A DNA stretch of 64,000 nt from Artocarpus heterophyllus. Its lineage: Eukaryota > Streptophyta > Magnoliopsida > Rosales > Moraceae. Of this stretch, positions 57,896 to 64,000 are shown in pieces. The stretch lies in assembly GCA_025403435.1 (NCBI GenBank), contig CM046354.1:39111041-39175040 (forward strand), in the 5' to 3' direction. The translations under genes and the position numbers were made by a program. The notes beneath the pieces were generated by a model. That model searched no databases and was not told where the DNA came from. It saw only the letters and a program-made list of their open reading frames with translations. The first letter of the stretch is position 1. The number at the start of each line of letters is the position of its first letter.

Positions 57896-58377
57896 TCTAT
57901 CATATGCCAACGAATAAATCTTGACATGGTAAAAAGTAAAAAAAAGTTGCGGGAGAAAATGATAAAGAGACAGACCGGTGACGGAGTAATTGTACTCGGG
58001 GGAAGCGAAGAGAAAGCAATCGGCTTCGAGAATCTTGCTGCGGAAAGCTTCGACGGCGGGTGGGTAAGAGCCGTTGACTTCGAGATCAGTATTGAGCATC
58101 GGCAATGGCGATATGTCTATGTACTCAATTTCTAAGCCTTTCAGCGAAGATTCTTCTTTGCTCAGATGAATAGCTACAAACAAAAAACAAACGATTGCAA
58201 AAAGAATTATTTGAGAGAGAAACAGAGAAAAGCCCAAAAACTTGAAAGCAAATAACGACAAGCAAATGGGAACGAAAAGTTACCTGCACGAAGAAGGCCG
58301 CGGTTGTAAGAGCCTTTACGAAGAGACCCACCAAGAGCTGCGACTTTGATTAGCGGTTTTGCCACCGCTGACTCCAT
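48442..58377 (-). CDS. NQR: NADPH-dependent FMN reductase / NAD(P)H:quinone oxidoreductase, complete three-exon gene
   Basis: Join on the minus strand: 58377-58284, 58173-57976, 48743-48442; 94+198+302 = 594 nt, 197 residues plus stop, matching the length of the Arabidopsis NQR protein. The family is a soluble flavodoxin-like FMN enzyme that reduces quinones with two electrons from NAD(P)H, protecting against redox cycling. Motifs: AALGGSLRKGSYNRGLLRA (FMN phosphate loop, residues about 13-31), EIEYIDISPLPMLNTDLE, ILEADCFLFASPEYNYSVTG (flavin-binding SPEYN, about 90), AIDWASRPPNVWADK and SAGGSFGGGRAQYHLRQIGV (about 125). No target peptide is evident. Start: first in-frame ATG, in line with family N-termini. 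All introns are GT-AG. Intron 2 is 9.2 kb and holds copia element G. The reading frame is intact. Confidence 0.96.
48790..50440. other. AT-rich NQR intronic DNA left of element G
   Basis: No recognised gene or transposon ends. A short GC-rich patch at 50310-50350 (CTGGTCGACCGGCC) stands out. Small frames here (for example 48807-48995) have no known domain. Confidence 0.45.
50446..50691 (-). repeat. Element G 3' LTR
   Basis: Partner of 55188-55434. On the minus strand it begins TGTAGAAGACC right after the polypurine tract (50692-50704) and ends GTTTGCCACA. Confidence 0.93.
50699..51196 (-). pseudogene. Element G RNase H
   Basis: Open from 51172 to the stop after MINIYSLA. YSDADWAGSILDRRSTSGYC, SAEAKLRAMAHGICEDLWLK, LLCDNQVAIKSATNPVHHD and HIEIDRHFIKEK give the complete copia RNase H with its acidic residues (D in SDADW, E in SAEAK, D in CDNQ). 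DILTKALPR is at the C-terminus. A single TAG (51194-51196 region) separates it from reverse transcriptase. The domain itself looks intact. Confidence 0.9.
51197..52153 (-). pseudogene. Element G reverse transcriptase (one in-frame stop)
   Basis: [55 protein letters not shown], then one TAA at 51872-51874 (a Glu codon in the family's HLEEEVYM), then VYMEIPPGFKS, KLRKSLYGLKQSPRVWLDRF, LIVYMDDIILTGDD (intact YMDD), EIKDLGVLKYFLGMEVARSK and RYQRLVGKLIYLSHSCPDI. Apart from the single nonsense codon the domain is continuous over about 320 codons. Confidence 0.92.
52160..53330 (-). pseudogene. Element G integrase core and C-terminal linker
   Basis: From 53328 leftward: FKKFHSMIKTQFQAKVQVFR, then RIDNAKEYFPS (second catalytic Asp), VDTPQQNGIAERKNRHLLEV (catalytic Glu), VPKSFWGEAVLTATYLINRM, FGCSAFVHIHSQYRSKLDPK and TCLFLGYSATQKG. 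A frame change near 52810-52890 precedes YYSSYQKIVSMDVTFFEHQQ. A proline/serine-rich linker (PTVSLAQTPEPTVPSAH) follows to 52454. The first catalytic Asp region near 53340-53420 is disrupted by stops. Confidence 0.87.
53441..54035 (-). pseudogene. Element G protease and GAG-pre-integrase
   Basis: WILDSRASDHMTGNKLLF starts the protease. The family has DSGASDHMTG, so the catalytic glycine is Arg here. An open 183-codon stretch follows with VRIADGSVSTVAGKGSISI, LQEVLFVPNLTYNLLSISKV, then LWHYRLGHPSFRYLKCIF and the CQLSKHCRNSYP part of the HHCC finger. TGA ends it after QPCKA. Confidence 0.88.
54100..55152 (-). pseudogene. Element G gag with intact zinc knuckle
   Basis: Opens at minus-strand ATG 55152 (MAKTSNTGEKGSSLA); HSNLHVTGHKLNGRNYLQWS is the copia Gag N-terminal motif. 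Stops occur near 54962 and 54900. The 54873-54181 stretch is open: MSWLINSTENEIGQTFLFY, ESWEAAKQTYSDSKNTAEL, LRDLNQGEMDVMQYFNQLSQ, and AFLAGLNKSLDEVRGRILA (UBN2 Gag core), then the knuckle CDHCCKPGHLKETC with all four ligands. Confidence 0.9.
55176..55187 (-). promoter_or_regulatory. Element G primer binding site (tRNA-iMet)
   Basis: Minus strand TGGTATCAGAGC, directly abutting the 5' LTR end at 55188. Confidence 0.93.
55188..55434 (-). repeat. Element G 5' LTR
   Basis: 247 bp, partner of 50446-50691, followed on the plus strand by target copy CTTTT. Confidence 0.93.
55440..56730. other. AT-rich NQR intronic DNA right of element G
   Basis: No gene recognised. Pyrimidine-rich (TTTTTC)n-like tract at about 56255-56285. 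Confidence 0.45.
56735..57790 (-). repeat. Dispersed G-rich repeat, copy 2 (inverted relative to copy 1)
   Basis: Read on the minus strand it has the same order as 2650-3505: A-rich block, short CT-rich tract, G-rich block (here C-rich on the plus strand, about 56960-57420), then GCGTAATTAGTTTTGGTTC and CTCTGTAATTTGGGT. It also carries a 22-base A run at 56917-56938 and a T run near 57440-57460. The proline-rich frames on the plus strand arise from base composition. Confidence 0.55.
57858..57893. repeat. (TA)n microsatellite in NQR intron 2
   Basis: About 18 TA units close to the intron 2 donor site. Confidence 0.9.
57976..58173 (-). CDS. NQR: NQR exon 2
   Basis: 198 bp, from AIHLSKEES through SPEYNYSVT, ending ACCG|GTCTGT. 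The next residues in family proteins (PLKNAIDW) are found only in exon 3. Confidence 0.95.
58174..58283 (-). other. NQR intron 1 (110 bp)
   Basis: Donor GTAACT, acceptor TTTGTAG. Phase 1. The intron is open in the frame of exon 2, but reading through it gives a hydrophobic stretch foreign to the family. Confidence 0.93.
58284..58377 (-). CDS. NQR: NQR exon 1
   Basis: 31 codons plus one base, from ATG at 58377 to the donor GCAG|GTAACT. Encodes MESAVAKPLIKVAAL and the glycine/serine FMN loop. Confidence 0.95.
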
Positions 58378-58446
58378 TGCTCAATTTTTGTTGCTCGTCC
58401 TTTCTCTCTCTATCTCTCTCTCCTCTGCCAGTTCTGGCCTTTCCGA

Positions 58447-58454
58447 TATTTATA
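58447..58454 (-). promoter_or_regulatory. Probable NQR TATA box
   Basis: Minus-strand TATAAATA about 70 bases upstream of the ATG, followed by a CT/GA-rich 5' leader (58395-58435). The spacing predicts a transcription start near 58420. Confidence 0.6.
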
Positions 58455-59449
58455 GAAGAGAGATGCTCTCTTTTTAGAAAATGGGGAAGACGGTTAGCTT
58501 CAAACGGAAATGTATATTTAACAACATAATAATAAAAGGAAAAGTTGTGGCGTGGTACACAGTATTTTTTTTTTTTTCCTACCAGGGAGTGCAAAATGTA
58601 GACCTTTAATTTAAAAATAATGTATAGTCAAAAATGATCTTATCCATCCCCAAAAAAAAAAAAAATTGTTCACGAAAATAAAGACGAGGACAACTATACT
58701 TCAAGAGTGTTTAGAAAGATGGTAGAAACTGTTAGTTAGAATCATTTTTATTGTAGCATGTAAGAGCTTTATACTGCAGCGATTTTTTTATTGTTACTGA
58801 GCATGTAAGAGCTTTATACTTTTTATAAGTAAAAAAATAGTGGAACCACTGTTGCCAAACAGGGGATTCATTACACTCATTTTTTTAAATTCTATGATTA
58901 TTATGCTACCTTATATTTATCAAATGTTACTTTGTATTCAATTAAATCTCAAATATACATCCAATTAGCTTTAAATCTTAGCCTTTAACTTTTAACACTA
59001 ACATCAAAGAAGAAAAGTTTTAAGCCCTAAAATTTTGGGAGCTGCCTCCAACCACTGCCAGCCTTACATTGCTATTCTCCACGACCAATCTCTTTCCCTT
59101 TCACTGCCTACCCAGCCTCTTACCAAAGATTACACCCCACCCTTGTCAGCACCTTGGACCTTCGAGCGGCCTCAAAGCCATTGTCCTTCGCGCCCATGTG
59201 CGTCGCTTGCTCACCCCTTGCCTCCATGGCATTACCAACATCAAAAACTTGGCCCTTACACTTCTCCTCTATTGGCCCTTGGAGATTGAAGTGGGTCACG
59301 ACCACCACTAGTAGCGAACGTGGGTTATCCTCTCGAAATTTGGGTTTTTGCAGCCCACCTGCGACGCGGTAAGCCACGCTGAGACCCACACTCTTAGAGT
59401 CTCACGAACGGTTGTTCTTACAGCCCACTTATAATGTCGTCCTCTAGAA
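58455..59449. other. NQR upstream region
   Basis: Upstream DNA of NQR. Contains a tandem 45-bp duplication (GCATGTAAGAGCTTTATACT at 58756-58775 and 58801-58820) and a C-rich stretch at 59035-59390 with short proline-rich frames that match no family I know. Confidence 0.45.
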
Positions 59450-60043
59450 TTAGGGGTGGCAATACAGGTTAGCGGGTCGGGTTAGTGTCAGGTTGGAGTT
59501 AATTTTTACAAAAATTAAGTGGACACTAACCCGACCTGTGACATGAACGGGTTAAAAATTCTCAACCCTAACATGACCCGTTTTGATGCGGTTTGACATA
59601 AACACGACCCGTGCCAACCCGTTCCTTATGCACAGTATCAAAAAACAATGACCCGTGACCTATTTTTGACCCGTAACCCGATTGTGACCTACAACCCGCC
59701 TACACTAATATATATATAACATTAAAAAAAAAAACATAAAATTGGAAGAGTTTCATAACACAACAACAAGAAGATGAGTGATAAGAGAGGCAAGGTTTGA
59801 TCTTTTAAGGGCTTATATTATATCTGAAATAATATTAATCATAGGAAAATTTTTTACAAGTTAATTAATTAAACACATGTCAGAAACGGGTCATTTTATT
59901 GTCAGACGGGTTGATCTGAACACAACTCTTTTTTGACGGGTCAGTTTTGAGTCGACACTAAAATGACCCGTGGTCAAATTTTTTGATACTAACTTGTAAA
60001 AAAGCCTGTTGGATTCGTGTCATAACCCGTATTGCTAACCCTA
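59450..60043. mobile_element. hAT-type MITE
   Basis: 594 bp between 8-bp target copies TCTAGAAT (59442-59449) and TCCAGAAT (60044-60051), one mismatch. Left end TAGGGGTGGCAATACAGG; right end read inward TAGGGTTAGCAATACGGG. The interior is full of GACCCGT/ACGGGTT words. The 8-bp target and TAGGG(GT)GGCAAT ends match the non-autonomous hAT elements common in plants. No transposase frame. Confidence 0.8.
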
Positions 60044-60051
60044 TCCAGAAT

Positions 60052-61080
60052 CTAGGCTTTTGAGACTGAACCTTCTTTTTTTTTTTTGGGTATTGTGAAG
60101 TTAAATGGGTTTAGGAAAGTAATTGAGTATTAAATTGTTTTAAAGGTTAATTTGTGTTTTGAAAATTAGTTGTATACTGTGAAGTTAATTTATGTTTGGG
60201 GTAAAGTTAATTCATGAAATTTGTGTATTGATTTGATTTTTGATTTGCAAATCAATTTGTATATTTATGTGAAATTTACATGATTGCAGTAGTAGGTTTA
60301 ATTTTATGGTTAAAAATGAAAATTATTCTAGTAAATTGTAAAAAAAACATTATTCATTATTCACAAATATGTTTATTCAAAAAAGTAATCTCAAAGACAT
60401 TCTTTATTAATCCTAAGGATAAAAATTTGTAACAATTTATTTGAAAAAAAAATGTAAGATGTGAATTTATACTAAATTTGTAAAATATAGGATATTTTCA
60501 TCATTATTTAAAGTATAATGTTAGAAATTAAATTTGATGAAATAGAATGATTACTTTTGTAATTATTTGTGTTATACTTAGGCTATAATACAACGTAAAA
60601 GGGATTATATAAAATCACCTTGAGACCAGATGCCCACCGGTAGAGACTAAAACTATTCTCTACCATAGCCCTGCCTTATAATAAAGGATAAAAATCTCAA
60701 TCTAATCCTCCAAAAAGAACCCCATATGTTTTTTATTTTTGTTTACTTTGCTTTTCTATTAATATATGATTATTTTTCTCCCTTTAAATATATATAATTA
60801 AGTAGTATTGAAGGATATTTTGTTTTTGGGTTTTTATATTTAAAATTGTAACGGATATAAAAAATATTGAAATAATGTTATAAGTAAAAATAAAAACTAA
60901 TAGTGTGAATGCATTTTTTTTAAAATTGCAAACAATTTAAAACTATAGGAAACTAATGGGACTTAATAAAAAATATTGGAGACAAAATTAAAAATTTTAG
61001 AAAATATAAAAAGGAAATACTTTGATTTAGGGGCTGTTCAACCCGCCTTTTTTAGGCTGTAATAAACCTTTTTACTTACT
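60052..61080. other. AT-rich intergenic DNA, nothing recognised
   Basis: No coding frame or repeat boundary seen. Confidence 0.5.
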
Positions 61081-63700
61081 TACTTATAGGCAAAAATTTA
61101 GGAAATTTTTTTTTTTTTTATAAATATTTCACATATACTGGTTTTAGCAACTTTTGGAATATAAACATATACATATATTCACTTCAGCAACCTTTCTTTT
61201 ACAATACTGTTTACTAAACATTACATTTCAAAATAGCTTAAAATATACTACAATGGAAACATACTGCGATAAAATCCATACCCATTCTGCACATTACTTA
61301 TCCCTCTGCCAGCTCAACTATTAAATTATTCTGACCTTCTTGTCGGAATACCTACAGCATGAAACACTTAATGAGCCTATGCCCAGTAAGTCTCATATAA
61401 CCCACATGCACATTTAATAAAATGCATGATCCAATTACGCTTTCTTATAAGCCTTCTTTATCATTTTCATTTTTTATCTTTAACTAGGGCCTAAGTGTTC
61501 GTACCATTGTGCACTTAGGTCTACGTAACACTATGACCATACTGTATCCTTAAACTCCTCTTGAGTTAGGAGTCGGTACGATACTTTTCCTTACTTCTGG
61601 TGATATAATTACTAGTCCATTTATTATAGTTATCATACCATGCGTGAAGTGATAAAAACATGTTATACACAAAATATAAATACTCTTGTACGATTTAGTA
61701 TACATAGGTGCATACTTTTATACTCATAGGTATACATTAATATACACACCGATATACAATATAATATACACACAAGTATTCATTTAGTATACTCACAGGT
61801 ATACACCAACATACTTATAGATACTCATATCATAGCATACACATAGGTGTACACCTTGATATACACACAAGTATACATATATACATATCACACTCAATAC
61901 CTACAATTCCGTACTATAGATGAGATGGGTACTTACTTGATTTTGTGTACTATGCAAATCAACCTCGATTTTCTCTCTCCTAGACTTCTAGGATCCTGTT
62001 GGCTAATTTCAAAGCCATTTGCTAAATTCACTATGTTTCGATACAAAGTGATTGTTAATTAATAAATTAAGTTGTATAACTATATACAACTTCGAAAACC
62101 ACTGGCTTTCTTATTTCTATCTAACTCAACCCTATCGTTTCTAATGAAGGGCGGGAATCTTTCGAACCATTCTTTTTCCCCATTTGGAACATTTTGAAGC
62201 GGTTCAGGTTATTCAGGCAAAAATGACGATTTTGCCCTTCGTGGGTCTACTAACCTACTCGAACCCGATTTCGTTATTCTTACAAAAATAACCACATAAT
62301 AATTTTAAAATAACACCCTTGTGGGTTGGATCTCCTTATTTCTCATATGTGCCCCATGTTAGTAAAACTTTGCAGTTTAGTCCTTGAATTGAAAATTTTG
62401 ACAATTTTGCCTTTGGGGCTAAAACTTATCTCTTTAAACCAAAATGTCCTATTTTTCAAAAGGAACATTTTTACTCAAAGTACCATACCCTAAATTATTT
62501 TGCAAAAAGACATTTTTGCCCTTTAAATTTTTTTTTTAATTTTAACAAATTCTTGAAAATTAACATCTCACATTCGGTTAAGATTTTTGACGAACTGTCT
62601 ATAATGCCTAACAGATTCGTCGAGATCTACAACTTTTGTGTTTTAACTTTTTCAAAATTCTCACTATACAGAGGTGTTTTTGGACATTTTTCAAATCTGT
62701 CAAGGGAAAACTTTTTCTTTCAATTTAGTCCTTGGGATATTTTTGTACAAATCCATTTTTAAACAGTAAATCTACCCCTGCAAAGGCAGTTCTAACCTTT
62801 GTTTGAATCATTTTTCATGCCTAACCATCATTTTTGAGAAACTAAAACTAAAATTGCAAAAACATCACTTTTAACACAAACTACCGCTTTCAACATTTAA
62901 ACCTTAATTTTTGCAATATCAACATACCATAATTCACATTTCTATGGGATTCAACTAAAAACTTTCTCAAGAACCCATATACTTTTAAAGGAATAAAATC
63001 AAAACAAAATCACAAATTTTCAAAACTTTAAAATTCAAAACTTAACCCAAATAGCACTTTTTGATTTATAGTCTTCCAAGGCTCTCTTGAGACTCCTTCC
63101 TAAACATCATTTCCATGCATAAATACCATGAATTAGCTTCCTTTCTTTTTCCCAAGAAAAACTCTAAAAACCCTTGAAAAAGTTTAGGTTTTTACCTTAA
63201 AACTTGTGGAAATTCCTTGAACTCAACTTGTTAAACTTACTTGGGGTTATTTTTGCAAAGATTTGGGTTGAGAAAATTTTTGAGGAGCTCCAACAATGGC
63301 TATCGTGGGTGAAGGGAAGAAGAAAATGGGATTTTTTTTGTCTAAAATCAACATTAAATGCTTTCTTATCCATATGGGTGACTCACAAGGTAATCCATTA
63401 GGTTACCATATGTCACAATTTGATTGGGCCACCTTTCATGGCTTGGTGGCCCAATAGAAATTCAATGGGTGTCCACTCTGTGGGGCCCAAACTTTACACT
63501 ATGTAATTTTTCACCGCACAGTATTTTTTCTATACTGCCATGGTCAAATCAGTGCAAACTCATATCCTTAGACTGTATAAACTATTTTACTTACCTTCGA
63601 TTCACTTTGGAGTCCAAACGTAACGTTTCCCATATCTGCATTTTCACTTAGCAATATACTTATACTGCTTCGGCCTCATTTTCACATTGGGTTGGGTTTT
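61080..63700 (-). mobile_element. Possible decayed gypsy LTR (minus strand)
   Basis: On the minus strand the segment around 61370-61400 reads CTTACTGGGCATAGGCTCA, and 61480-61600 contains ordered words (CGTACCGACTCC, CCTAAGTGCACAATGG) that resemble the 3' half of long plant chromovirus LTRs such as F. Farther right come repeated 'fraction-of-LTR' words like AGGGCAAAAATG. I could not find both termini or a target duplication, so extent and identity are tentative. Confidence 0.3.
61690..61885. repeat. Degenerate TATACACAYAGGTATACA repeat tract
   Basis: Roughly eight to ten variants of ATACWCAYAGGTATACA in about 190 bp, interleaved with ATATACACACAAGTAT words. It lies within the possible decayed LTR. 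Confidence 0.6.
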
Positions 63701-64000
63701 GGTGGACTCTATGTCTTATTTGTTTTCTAAGTACCCATTTGTGCGTATCACAATTTTACAATTAATTATGATATAAAATTCATATTATAGATATTATGTA
63801 CAAATTTTTGAGTAATTAAACTCATAAAATCTGTATTAAAATATCCAACATTGCATCACATTCGCAATGAAATTTTCAATTAATAGTGCTTATTTATACA
63901 TTATCACAATTTTACAAAAATTACAATTTTTAAGGGTAAATTCATTAATTAAACCCAATTTAAATATTAGATTTTATTAATGAATTTCCCTAGTCATTAT
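63701..64000. other. AT-rich right edge, nothing recognised
   Basis: No feature that I can support. Confidence 0.5.

Larger units (their letters stand above)
48744..57975 (-). other. NQR intron 2 (9.2 kb, transposon-loaded)
   Basis: Donor GTCTGT, acceptor ATACCAG. Contents: a (TA)n tract 57858-57893, the inverted G-rich repeat copy (about 56735-57790), copia element G (50446-55434) and AT-rich DNA (48744-50440 and 55440-56730) without recognisable genes. About 4.2 kb would remain without G. Confidence 0.9.

Noticed and set aside
57893..58261. Single 122-codon frame covering NQR exon 2 with a hydrophobic N-terminus, as if a membrane-anchored isoform
   Set aside because: The hydrophobic part is intron 1 read through and the tail is intron 2. 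Canonical splice sites and exon 1 explain the gene better.

Overview
The window is nuclear DNA from a flowering plant. It is AT-rich, almost gene-free and packed with plant-type LTR retrotransposons (Ty1/copia, and a Ty3/gypsy of the Tat type), with miniature DNA transposons between them. Only one complete host gene is readable: a three-exon minus-strand gene at 48442-58377 for a plant NADPH-dependent FMN reductase / NAD(P)H:quinone oxidoreductase (NQR). The last 53-codon exon of a second, unidentified gene lies at the left edge (47-208). I see no tRNA, rRNA or CRISPR array.

Layout. 1-4661: terminal exon and 3' flank, a TIR-type element (about 1186-2347), and one copy of a G-rich dispersed repeat (about 2650-3505). 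4667-37596: a nest of four LTR retrotransposons. Element A (copia, minus) is split by B (copia, minus, 5602-22036), B is split by C (copia with 2-kb LTRs, plus, 9278-18939), and A is split again by D (gypsy/Tat, plus, 24066-35698). Each has recognisable target-site duplications: AGAGA for A, GAGCC for B, TACAC for C, and ATCTC/ATCCC for D. Removing B, C or D brings the interrupted polyprotein of its host element back into one frame, so the order of insertion is secure. 37886-38431: Harbinger-type MITE. 39575-41586: a solo LTR of the C family (E, duplication CTGTG). 42626-47525: three tandem copies of an unidentified 0.9-kb unit, the third interrupted by a 2.16-kb gypsy-like solo LTR (F, duplication ACTTA). 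48442-58377: NQR, whose 9.2-kb second intron holds a nearly intact copia element (G, 50446-55434, duplication CTTTT) and an inverted copy of the G-rich repeat. 59450-60043: hAT-type MITE. About 61080-63700: probably a decayed minus-strand gypsy LTR.

No retrotransposon here looks autonomous. All carry stops or frameshifts, and several have altered catalytic residues (reverse transcriptase YVND in B and YIDE in D; protease DFG in B and DSR in G). By eye the LTR pairs of A, B and D differ at about 12-14% of sites, and those of C and G at about 6-7%. The most unusual observations are: imperfectly palindromic TTCGGCAGGCCGAA-type motif arrays shared by a copia family and an unrelated gypsy-like LTR; a 393-bp tandem duplication straddling the polypurine tract and start of the 3' LTR of D; and an antisense, apparently spliced extra ORF in D. 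I found no convincing new gene system. The rest is the ordinary architecture of a plant repeat cluster.
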